Assembly: GCF_000003605.2 (NCBI RefSeq)
Contig: NW_003124897.1
Span: 437,949-501,948 of the forward strand
Length of the DNA stretch: 64,000 nt
Reading direction: 5' to 3'
From: Saccoglossus kowalevskii
Lineage: Eukaryota > Hemichordata > Enteropneusta > Harrimaniidae
The notes beneath the pieces are model-generated. The model was not told the DNA's origin. It did no database searches and saw only the letters and a program-made list of their open reading frames with translations. The position numbers and the translations under genes were made by a program. Shown piece after piece: positions 38,401 to 49,470 of this stretch (its first letter is position 1; every line of letters starts with the position of its first letter).

Positions 38401-39710
38401 CAACGGCAAATGCTTCTTCATAGCCATCCACTTCAAATTAACTGTGTTTACATGTGAAGTAGGTACCTCGTATTGTACTCGCCATGATCCCCCCTTTTTA
38501 AGCTCGATTCCAGCGTTCCCTCGACTGCAATGTTTTATTATCTCAACGCTTTTGTGCCTGACCTGCCTCACAAATAAGAAATCTCGTGGAGGAAAAAGAG
38601 AACACTCGCTGGAACAATATCGCCTTTCAAGCAAACAAAAAAGATCTCCAAGTCGAGTGTGCTTCAGAATGAACAGCCGAACAAGAAATCCGAAACTATG
38701 AGTTGAATGGGAAAGCAGTCTACAAGGACTTCGCTGTTAGCTTAGGTAATTGTATTAACTGCTTACACTAGCGCAGTGTAGGAAAAAAATGCTCATGTTC
38801 GAGAATTGTTTTACAGTTTCTGAGTGGCCTAAATCTAAACATTAGTTTACTGGGTAAAATTAAAACATACCCGACAACGTTTCCAGTCAAACAGGCTCCG
38901 CGACTGTGTGCTGACAGTCGTAAAGCCATCGACTATTTTTTTTTCAAATCATCGTATTTCGACTGATCCCTAATCAAATACACGCAACTAAGTTGTTTTT
39001 ATGTCATGAGCTCTGTGTGTGTAAATTTACACACTGTGCCAAGCTTCGATTATAAATGCGTTCAAAGTGCCATGGTACGAACGATGATCGCGTCAACCGA
39101 GCTATGCCACGGATAAAACCCCACAGCGATGAGTGGGTCCCTCTATAATACACCGGTGCAACACCGGGGGTAATTTCGCTCTGGTCGGCGCAATAACCTG
39201 CATCAAAACAACTGTGCATGCTTCGTTGAAGTGTCGGTTTTAGAAATCCCGGTGTTGAAATGCAACGGGAGCCATCTTGATACGTATTCGACCCAACCCC
39301 CTTGTCCAAATGTCATGTATGCGTTACATGAACACAAAACCCAGGCTGAAATTTTACTCGCCGTAGCCCGACACGCTCCAGCAAAAATTCAAATTGCCGT
39401 TCAGTCTTATTTTTCTCGGCCACTCCAAGGCCGTCGATTGCATACGTACGTCGATGTTCAGTGGATGAAAACGTCCAGATTTCAGGTTTAAAATAACAGG
39501 AAAGTCTGTGATTTATCTTTCACATTTCAAATTCAAGGTAAATGCTTAGGGGTTAGTTCTGATAAACTAAACTTCCTCTGACAAGTTGAGAGTCCGGTTT
39601 TATGTGGATGAGTGGTCGAATGAGAGCTATGTACACATACAGCAAAACTTGACACATTATACATCAACTCAACAGCAAAAACGTGCAAAGAGAAAAACAG
39701 GCAAGCTTAC
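38401..39710 (-). other. CpG-rich start of the intron after the signal-peptide exon
   Basis: CG density rises sharply at about 38.4 kb and stays high through the exon and beyond. Opposing open frames at 38290-38701 and 39004-39491 overlap on both strands, have no motifs and are taken as by-products of fewer stops in GC-richer DNA. A CCGGTG-CAA-CACCGG hairpin lies near 39152. Confidence 0.5.
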
Positions 39711-40006
39711 CTTGATCGGGAACTTGTGCCCTGGCGATTCTTGAAGCAAGCACGAGAAATATCGTCGCGATTAGCAGCAAATACAACGACAAAACATTGA
39801 GTCTTGCCATCGATGTTGACATGTGTTCCCCCATGTTTGGTATAATGTCCAACACGTTGCTGGTTTCAGCTACAACAAAGTCCAACTCCGGTACAAGAAA
39901 TTACGGTCAAAGTTCGGCAACTTCGGGCCACGACTCACTCCAAATACATCGACGACAGAAGCTTGAGGCGAAATCGGCCGCCGTTTACCACGAAACTTCA
40001 AGCATT
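39711..40006 (-). CDS. First coding exon: 5' UTR plus signal peptide of a secreted or membrane protein (coding part 39834-39711)
   Basis: On the minus strand a strong 3' splice site (CTGGTTTCCTTACAG|AATGC) opens the exon and CAAG|GTAAGC closes it at 39711. The first in-frame ATG after an upstream TAA is at 39834-39832 in good context (AAACATGG). It gives 41 codons plus one base, so the following intron is phase 1, the usual phase after signal-peptide exons of extracellular proteins. The peptide has a short polar start (MGEHMSTSMARLNV), a hydrophobic core (LSLYLLLIATIFLVLA) and a likely cleavage after SRIARA, leaving QVPDQ. Later ATGs at 39822 and 39810 would also keep the signal. The 3' splice site implies at least one further upstream non-coding exon. 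The rest of the protein is not in evidence, so the family is unknown; Ig, FN3 or LRR receptors would fit the phase but that is a guess. Confidence 0.62.
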
Positions 40007-40510
40007 CTGTAAGGAAACCAGACTATCTTTATCAGTAGTGTTCATATACACCGCTTTCTGAGTGTGGGTGTTTATGTTGAAATGGGGCAAAAGATTTCAA
40101 ATCTGACATAATCTGAGACGAAACCATTAATATCTCAGGGGTGATCATTTACTGACTGTCGCTGAAATGTCAACAGTTTAGCCAGATATAGATGGCAATT
40201 ATTGGTTTCTGAGACGTTTCCCAATGGATTAGTAAAATCCAATCGACGACACCTATGAATACGAATGTTTTTCAGTGCGCGAAAGCCGGATTGACTTTAG
40301 TTGTTCGTGCCTTTTTCAACGAAGCACGCTCTGTTTGTTTTTCGCATATACCTACCCTTCGGGAAATGGATCTGACGGTTTCAAGATCTCCACAATTTAC
40401 TCCGTACTAACAACATTGGCGCCAGTGCGAATAATACAGTGATAACGAAACTGTCAATTGTTTGCAGAATGCCTTATCCACGTGGGTTTAGTCTGGTAAA
40501 TCGATGGTCA
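40007..40510. other. CpG-rich flank upstream of the signal-peptide exon
   Basis: If the exon is spliced at 40006 this is an intron in the 5' UTR; if the splice site is unused it is proximal promoter. No TATA box in minus orientation stands out. Confidence 0.4.
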
Positions 40511-40521
40511 GTAGAGTTGCG

Positions 40522-40573
40522 ATTGGCTGCAGTCCAACAGGCAGGGGCGGGTCAGCTTACTAAACTATATAAA
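40522..40573 (+). promoter_or_regulatory. CCAAT / GC-box / TATA cluster, plus orientation
   Basis: In order: an inverted CCAAT box (GATTGGCT, core 40522-40526), a GC box (GGGGCGGG, 40544-40551) and a full TATA box (TATATAAA, 40566-40573). Spacing suits a plus-strand start near 40597. No protein-coding first exon follows directly: ATGs at 40602-40612 are closed at once. A divergent or non-coding transcript is possible. The motifs are seen; promoter activity is inference. Confidence 0.35.
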
Positions 40574-40599
40574 CCCTTTTTGTAATTGGTTGAAAGATA

Positions 40600-43500
40600 G
40601 ACAATGATATGTTGACGTGCAATTCGTAATTGCAATTATTTCAAAGCTAGATAAATCGAGATTACAAATATTAGAGAAATGGCCCGTCAGTTGGGATAAC
40701 AGTCTCTCCGCGCATTCAAAGTTACATTTTAAATTTTTAGAGACCCACGCGTTTCTTAGTTGCGAAATTGTGTTAGAATCTAAGTTTCTCAAATATTTCT
40801 TTGGAGGAAAAAGGGAACGCTAGACATTAACAATGATTGCACTCGTGTGGCTAGTTTTTCTGGCGACAGTGAAGCGTCGGTTTTGACTCTTACGTGTTAA
40901 GCGATGATAAAAGCCAGGACGCGCTTATGAAAGGATTTTAGTGTCTGAAAAATGCTCTAATTATCGCTGAAACATGGAACTACTCAGGATCCTGTCGCGT
41001 CTTTTATACTGTAATTACACCGTGGACGCATGAGTTTTGTCTCTGACTTTCTACAAAACGTCATTATCCTTTTACTTATCCGAGATGGACAAAAAATCCG
41101 GCGAATTTGAAACGCGTTCTGAAAGCTAGAAACATTTTAAGACGCAATGGTCGAAATTTACAACCCCCGTTTTTAAGTGGTTATAATTGTTTCCTGGCCG
41201 AGTGATAAAGCGACCAGGATAGCCACTCCGCTAAAAGTTCACTTACTCACGCGGTGTGGGTTATTAATGGACAAAAGTCAGGAGGTTGACGTCGAATACT
41301 ATTAACAATTGTATACGTGTGACAGTTAACTTCGTAGCAGAAGTCTTTGAAAATATAATCGAGGACGGCAGGGGGGACAGGGGGCCCCGTCTATAAACAA
41401 TCCCATCCTCAGCAGTACCCAGGGGTCACACACCAGGCGAGGGTACCAGATGAAGGAAGTGGGGCCGAGCAAAAGAAATTTACATATTTAATTAGTAGAG
41501 TTACAGACATCCAAAAGAGGCTGGTCAAAGGGCGGGACGGGTCTGTCATAACGATCGCCGCTGAAACCAGTCAACAAATTAACAAACGATTATGGGTCAA
41601 GTTTGTTTGCACACGTCATGTATGTTGGTATTTACTTGTAGCTGAGAAACGAAGGTATGTTAAACAGTGTCGGTTACAGTGGCCAGTCACCGAGTTTAGC
41701 CATCCTGTCCATACTGGCGCCGAACATGTAATTATAGTCGACGCGTTATGAGACGGCATCAAATCAAATTGCAGTTATTTAGGCGAGGCGAGCACGGTAT
41801 CGGTACAGGTGGGACTATTAAAAGAACCACGTTGCGTACACAACAATGGTGTGCGGTCTTGATCGATCCACCGTTTCCGCGCCAACTTGATCCCCCTTTT
41901 TTCATTTCGACGATTTCCGCCCGGTGTGTTTGCTATAAAATAAAACATTGAACAAACATTAAAACTTTTTTGTCGTTGTGACTTTTGTGTTGGTTGCACC
42001 ACCCAGGCACAACATGAATTTTAATAGGCGTTGTAATATCATACATATATTCAGTTTGCTGCTCGCATCTCTGCCTGAATAAATGACTGCACCAGTTTAC
42101 ATGTGTGTGGAGTGATATAATCAGTAGAACACGGATCCCAAGAGCCCGCTCTCCGCGTTAAGAATTATACTCGTAGTCGCAGCCGTTTTCCATTGACCTT
42201 AAAGGTCAACGCCGTGCAATATGCCCTGAGTGGGTCTGATTTCTTTCGCGAAGACGCACGGATACCGGTTGTATCTACCACTCTGTGTTTCTCATCGCCC
42301 TGCATTCCATCGATGCTGTGTAAAACTAACATTTGTGTATCGAGTATCTTTTATCCGGCTTGTGTAAACTGAGCTGTTCGGGGCCACATTCTTGATCGTT
42401 TCGTTATGCGTTTAGTTAGCTCACTGAGTGAGACTGATAAGAACAGCGCCACCACACGTTTAATGATCGCACGTAAGTCTAATCACATATCGGCGTATAA
42501 GGATATTAGTAAAATATCCATCCCGCGATGTCCAGTCAAAAAACAAACAAGCAAACACGGCAAAAATATCGCTCAAAATAGACGACCCATTCTCTGGAAT
42601 GAGAATCTTAACATTTTCAGCAACTATTGGTCAAAACTCACACACAATCGCCGCCTGTTATGAAATATATAAATGACGTCATTGTTTAACAATGTACCCA
42701 ATCAACGTACAGTTTGCGTCCCTCAAACATAATAAAAAAGTTCCACAGTCAATCACGGTTACTTAAATCCGTGATTCAAAGTACAATGTTGTGTCCCTCT
42801 GCTTTAAAACTTTTTAGAGACCCCTTTTCCAAATATAAGAACTAATTCTGGGTTAGGATAACGAAACAATCAAAAACGATAAAATATGTTTATGTCGACG
42901 TATTTAATAATTCCTATCTCCCTAATATGTGTATTAAAGCACTCCTTGTTATAGACCATGTCTGTTCTAGTATGAGAACTAACGCGATTTATGATTTTGA
43001 AAACATACAGCAATGTAATCCTGAAAATCGTACAATAAGCGAAGTATAACAATATAGATTATAACAGTCGTTTGTTTCATTAGTTATGTAGCAACCAAAG
43101 GTAACTAGTGACTGTGACCGTCGGTCTGGACACCAAGTACTGCCGACCACTCCATATTATTAGGAGTTTACCGGACCGACTTTATGGGGCGTTTTATAAG
43201 CACTGACGTGTTTATTGCCCGGGGTGTATCTGTAAGTTGTCGCTAAATTGTCACTCGATGGACCTACCCTGAATAAATGTTTATACTTCGACCACAGTCC
43301 CTCTATTAAGTTATGGCGCTTCGACACAACGTGACTTGCAAATCATAGCCATCTCGACGACTATTTTTTAAGCTCTTTGCGCATAAAAAAAGACATTTTT
43401 GAAGAAAAAAATGCCCGGTTGTAATGAAAGTACTGCTGTTTGTAAATTCAAAGTTATATTCATATATTCAAGGGAACAGTGCGCGGAAGAAGATAACAAT

Positions 43501-46500
43501 CAACACAACCCCTGTAGATCTGTCTTTGCGGAGAAAAACCAACCATTTACCGAGGTTAAGACAGATAAAAACGAACATCAAAACGCTGCATACTGCTCTC
43601 CCAGATATGCAAATTAAAGGTGAGTTGCCACTGGCAACACACGAAGGACCTCAGCTGAGACATTCGTCATGATACAGTTTCTGAACTTGTATGCGATCTT
43701 TGTGGGATCGCCGTCGACACATGTCGCCACCGACAAATTAGTGATACCAAGTTGTGGGTCCACGTGTAACGGAATCTGGGGACAGAGATATTCTAATACC
43801 ACGAGAGGTTCGACATAAGTACGCTGCGGGGTTCGTAGGGAATTGGAACCAGAGATGCGAAGACCACTTAAAATACCAAAATGTTAAATTCACGAAAGCG
43901 AGTTCACTATCAAACAGTTGTTAAACAATTAACAACAGTTCCATGTTTAGCTGGAGACCGAATCGTTTAATTGGAATTGACGTTTGGTATCTGTGATATA
44001 TTATACCTTGTATGTGATGTTAACTATATACATACCTTTAACGTCAAGTACGATTGTGTTACAGTGTTTTTTTTATATTAACTACGGTACATAGAAATTG
44101 TTTAGGTTGCTTGTATATACGTTTTTATATTCACGTTTATTGTACTAGTTTAGTTGTACGTTCTTTTCCTGGACGATTTTAGCATAGTTGCAGTTGTCGA
44201 AGTTGTTGATAGTTCAACTGTCAGAAATGTATTATATGTTTATTAATTACATCAATGATTTATGAATACAAGGTTATACCATAGACCCAAGTGAAAAAAA
44301 AAAACGTTCTATGGCTGTACACACTGTGTATAACCAGGTCATATTGACAGTTGAGTCGCAGCATATATGCAAGGCATAATTTGATGATGACGTCGAAAAC
44401 CAAATTGCCAACACACAAGCTGTTCTCTGATTGGTCTGACTGTTAGAGGTTATGATTGAGTAACCAATAAGGCACAATCTTCTAAGTATCTTTGCATATT
44501 CAGACCTGTAGTTGTGAAGTCGGATTTTTCAGCCTCAGGTTTAGCCAAACACAAAACGACTTGAATCACCGCGCACCTACGTAATATTGTGTACTATCGA
44601 CTCTGTTCTTTTTATATAAATTGTCATGTATTGAATTAAATCTCATACATATTGTATGAACACGAGCGTAAGCTTGGACATATCAGCCGCTGTAGGTTCT
44701 GAAGCACTGTATGTTTACGTTTCGTGGGTTTATTGATTCTACACTGTGGTGGCGCCCCTCACCACGATGGGAGTTGGCCTGGGAAAGGCCTTTGGTCTCG
44801 CGCTAAGACTGGTTGAATATTTTGTCCTGACGGCGAGGTAACTGACAACGACATTGGTCGAATATATGGTTAGTTCGACGAATCGCGCGCGTAGGCCAAC
44901 TTGGCAATAATATAATCGGCATGTGTATACTATTTCACGTTGGATCTCCATATGTCCTAAAGTAGCGATTTAATGACGAAAAACACTGAGATCCCTTGCA
45001 ATGGAAACATGAACATTCCCAAATCCGTTTTGTCGATGATGTGGATGACGCTTGGATGTGCTTAACCGTAACTTCCCGGCACATACAGTGCTGTGATCAC
45101 TCGATGTCTCCGTCGTTTGTTTTGATCACAAAAGCTGGCTTTAAACAATCGGTTGATAGAGAACAATGTGTCTAGTCATATCATATCTTCATTTTACCGT
45201 AAAGGATTATGGGTAATATGCCGGTAAAGCCCTACGTCCACCATTCTCGAATATAAAACGTTGTACAGGTACTTGAAACATAATAAATAATGTTCATATC
45301 TACCCGGCGTTTAAACATTGCCATACCATAAAGCAAAATCAGCATTTAAGTCGCTGCAATAAAACCAGTTATTTTGAAGGATGTAATTTATCTATATGTT
45401 TTATTGTCGAGTGCCGTCATCCTCACGTGGCACGTTGCAAGAGGAGCTCGTCGGCGGTATACTGGAGACGCCTTTTGCCACTTGTAGTGGGCTAATTGCT
45501 ATCGAATTGCCCATGACGCCTTCCATAAGACACCGGTAACCGAATTTCGGCGGAAGCCTGGATAAACATATTGACGAAGTTCAGAATTAGTGTATAATCT
45601 CCGTGTGTACCGTCGACAGATGTAACCGAGCAACGCATCGCTGGCTTTTCTCTATGGTTGACTGAGTGATTGTGAACGTCTAGACAAGCAAAATACACTG
45701 CGACCAGCCATTCACTGTCACACTGCTAATTGGAAACTGTTCTCACGTGACTTTTGGATGAAATTGACAACTACTAGTATTTAATTATATCGACACGTAT
45801 TACGCAACCCTACAATTGTGTATCGACCCCAGGTTGTCCTGCTTTATAGAAATGGCGCCATTCACATCTAATGTAACCAGAGACAATAGGTGGAACACAA
45901 TGTATTGCTAAATGAGTCTGAAAGCTGGGGTCAGACGAAACTCGTTCGGTCTTGCTATTAAAATCCGCGATTAAATTCGTTCAATTAATCAAGGCTTAAT
46001 TACGCAGCGCAATATGCCCATAGGCCGCTTCTATACCAAACCTCCACCTCGACCCCACAAACACTGTTTTATTTGTACGCGTACAAACTGAATGTCACTA
46101 TTGTGTCTCGTCCTTGTTACGTGTATGTGTGGTAAATGCGATATAACCAATCCCCTTCAAATAAATCTCGCTAATGAATCTCGGCCGGTACAACCACCGG
46201 CAATGGTTAATGAGATTACATTTTAACTCTGGAGAAATCCGGTCATAATCCCGATAAAACGGACACACAACTACAACAATGTGATTTATCCATGCACTTG
46301 AAATAAATTATAAACACACATTTACAAGTTCACTGTTGCTGGTGATGCCGGCGGTTTCAATCGACAGAACTTTGTTTCATGCGAAAGTATTACCGTAACT
46401 TAGACCTTGCGAGCACGTGGCTTTCCTTGGCCACCGTTAACGCCATAGCGTGCGAATATGATGAAATAGTCGGTCACATTAATAGGATGATCGCTGCCTT

Positions 46501-47216
46501 TTGCTGACGAAATCCAACACATGTAGTGGATGTTTTTATTCCAATGCAATACGGATTATTTCTCTTTTAATAAATATGTTGGTTTCTCAAACAAAAAAAA
46601 TCAAATGAGAAAAATAATAAATAAAAATGTCGATGAAATAACGCTCGCCATTCAAATGTTCTCTTTATCGACACATAGGGGTGTTCCAATATCACGTTGT
46701 CTACAGATTCCCTGGAAAACGACTGCAATCCGTTGTGAATACTTTACGTGAATATTTTACTACATGCGAACAAACCACGAAAATTGTACATGTAGTTCCA
46801 ACGCCACCGTAAGTGGGCAAGCATTTGGGTTAAACGAATTCCAAAGTAAATTACATTTCGGGAGGTATTTGACCCTATGAACAATTTTATGTTTAAATGT
46901 TGGCGAAAACGTCTTCTACAAAATATATTTTGTGGGCCATAAGTTGGTGGGAATCTGGCCAACTGTAACTGCCGTGAACATTTTTGTTTCATTAAAGTTT
47001 GTCTACCACCAGATAATAAGACATAGGCGTAGTACTTAGTTCTAAAATATTTCCTTTTTGTTTTGTAAAAGACACCGTATTTTTGATTTTAGAATGAAAA
47101 TCCTCACTAAATGCATACTCCTATTAGACTCCGTATCACGTCAATGAAAACCACGATATGCTGGATACTTTGTTAAAGACGTCAAGAATGAATTTTCCCA
47201 CCTGAGTAGTTCTTAC
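40600..47216. other. CpG-rich non-coding flank
   Basis: CG content is about 54 per 960 bp at 44521-45480. CACGTG E-box palindromes recur (near 40476, 43751, 45424, 45744 and 46412), whereas I find only about one in the whole left 38 kb, partly a consequence of CpG content. A plus-strand frame starting at 43424 runs into a good donor (AAAG|GTGAGT at 43616) but is not protein-like. The block 45930-46280 is unusually complex, with ATTA motifs and the hairpin GCCGGT-ACAACC-ACCGGC at 46184-46201. Confidence 0.5.
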
Positions 47217-47299
47217 CTGACTCGTGATACCAAGTGCCAAGTGACGGGACTCAGCGCAAATGAATCACGACAGTTGACTTTGGAAAGACCATTATTTCT
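47217..47299 (-). other. Candidate non-coding upstream exon
   Basis: The minus strand has a pyrimidine-rich stretch with CCCTACCCGCAG ending at 47300. About 80 bp then lead to a strong 5' splice site (AGTCAG|GTAAGA, exon end 47218). An ATG soon after the CAG opens only a 13-codon frame. It could be a 5' UTR exon, or a first exon starting near a TTTATACA box, joined to the 3' splice site at 40006. Another frame here is open and peptide-like, so coding use cannot be excluded. Confidence 0.22.
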
Positions 47300-48955
47300 G
47301 CGGGTAGGGTTGTGTATAAAGAGGGGAGGGACTATTTTGCCTAACGTAGCCTATGCGTCCAAATGGTGGCGCTGTAGCTAATATGCCCTTCATGCCAGAG
47401 GGCGAAACGCACGTGGATATTAAATGTATGCTGCTATATACAATGCTGTTTCAAAACTGGAATAACACAACATATTGTAGACATTTTTTTGAAATTTATA
47501 TGCACTACTAACATAAAATCAACTGTGAGAAAGCAACCAACTTAAGAAATAAACCATACAGGAATTCATATTGACAAGACTTTACAAACTATAAATTGCT
47601 AATTACTAAAAAGAGACTAATGTATTTTGACTTGTTTTATGTAGTGTCACGAGTAACTTGTAAAAAACCCAACTATTATATTAGAAGTATCGAAGGCCTG
47701 GATTCGGTCCAAATTCAGAACCAAACGAAAGGAATGCACATAAATCGATAACGGTCGTACTGGTATAGTTTTAAGTTTACGATCTTTTTTTACATTAAAA
47801 TGACTCACTATAAGGTTAAAGATCAATATCCCGATTCCACAATCAGTCGACCAGATAAAACCATAGCGCATGAAACTAAACATCACCCGAACAAGGACTT
47901 ATGAATACTTAATAGAATTCTGGAGCAGTATATTTTTCCTTCAATTTTAACGAACTCCCGAGCTTAGCGTTTTGAAACAAAACTATGGGTTTTTTACTAG
48001 AGGCGACTGTCATGTAACGGTGACCTATTGACCCGAAGAATTAATCTTCTTTTGACAAGCAAGGCGTTATGCCAGAGGGCGGCACAGTGAGGATCCCGTG
48101 TGCCCTTCAAATCAGTATGGGTGTTGTTTTGCTTTCATGTTGGCCATGGTTACAGCATCCTTGCAACGCAACGTTGTACAGGTCATTTGTTTAATTACTA
48201 TGTCCATGTAAACCGAATACATGTACATGCATGGCTTATGCCTTCACATGGAGCCGAGTCCCCGAAGTCAGAATTGCATATATTCAACTTAATGTACTCT
48301 ATTGCCCCTGGTTAAATAAGGAATTACAATACTATGTATATGTTTACGAAATATTTCACGTACAGTTGAATTGACTATAGACTTGTATGAGATGGGGGAG
48401 AACACGTTTAGACAGCGGTCAATATGAAAGTAGAAGCCCACTTATGTTTAGAAAATTTCAAATTGTCATAAATTGGTTTATTATGTACAATGATTGAGCT
48501 ATAATGGTAACACGAAGAAACATTGTTTTGTATGTAACGGGTCGTAGTTTGCGAAAATTGGCCACATATGTGCTATTTTTATATTAAACCGTTCAACACA
48601 ATGAGAATATGACTACCACAATCAGTTTTCATATACAATTTGTTCACCCCTATGCCAGCTAAAATATGACATAACATATTTCTAGCAACCGATGGCAAAA
48701 TCGGCCGTCATCCCTAAAATATAACCAGATTTTTATATAAATTAGGATTGTGACCGCCAATCTTTTTAAAAGTAATTACCCATATATTAACAGGAAGTAC
48801 AATTTATTGCAAAATGTTTTCATTTATGAGTAAACTTCTAAGTTAAGTTCGACGTTTGAATGTGGCGGTTTGAGCAGAGGATCATTTGACGAAGACGGGG
48901 TATTACATGATACAATACGTCACGTACTTATGTATCATTACTTGCACAATAACAT
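47300..48955. other. CpG-rich non-coding DNA
   Basis: A 13-mer ATGCCAGAGGGCG occurs twice, at 47392-47404 and 48069-48081. The first is close to GGTGGCGCTG at 47364, so zinc-finger (CTCF-like) sites are possible. No open frame looks real. Confidence 0.45.
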
Positions 48956-48959
48956 AGTG

Positions 48960-49470
48960 TTACATGTACAAACGATACAACTTATCGCAAAACTTTCTTG
49001 GTACAACGTATCGTAACATACCTGGCACAATAGATTGTAACTTACATGGTACAACATAACGTAACATACCTGGCACAACATATTGTAACTTACGTGACAC
49101 AGCGTATATTAACATACCTGGACAGCATATTGCAACTTACGGGGTACAACATAACGTAACATACCTGGCACAACATATTGTAACTTAGGTGGTACAACAT
49201 AACGTAGTATACCTGGCACAACATATTTTAACTTACGTGGTACAACATAACGTAACATACCTGGCACAACATATTGTAACTTACGTGGTACAACATAACG
49301 CAACATACCTTGCACAACATAGTGTAACTAGTGGTACAACATGACCTAACATACCTGGAACAACATATTGTAACTTAGTGGTACAACATAACGTAACATA
49401 CCTGGCACAACATATCGTAACCCAGGGGTTGTAATTCATTTGTTACAACATATTGTAACCTGCATTGTAT
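48960..49470. repeat. 48-bp tandem repeat built from 24-bp half-units
   Basis: CCTGG landmarks at 49021, 49069, 49117, 49164, 49212, 49260, 49308, 49354 and 49401 give steps of 46-48 bp. Each unit is two related 24-mers, starting CCTGGCACAACATATTGTAA and CGTGGTACAACATAACGTAA, which agree at about 18 of 24 positions. The minus-strand open frame through it, with 16-residue periods such as MLRYVVPRKLQYVVPG, follows from the period being a multiple of three. It breaks wherever a unit is 46 or 47 bp. Confidence 0.95.

Larger units (their letters stand above)
1..39710 (-). other. Inferred gene body: long intron region of the signal-peptide gene
   Basis: The consensus 5' splice site at 39710 points left and no clear end of that gene is seen before base 1. 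The whole stretch to about 38.4 kb is AT-rich and poor in CG dinucleotides. A hand count gives about 15 CG in 5041-6000 and 18 in 10021-10980, against 54 in 44521-45480. In invertebrates, CpG depletion marks germline-methylated transcribed bodies, so I infer that this is one long transcription unit on the minus strand. Whether it is one intron or several depends on the candidate exons listed separately. The intronic reading is inference; the composition is seen. Confidence 0.45.

Noticed and set aside
49109-49315. Minus-strand repeat frame in the 48-bp array
   Set aside because: Same reason; units of 46 and 47 bp break the frame nearby.
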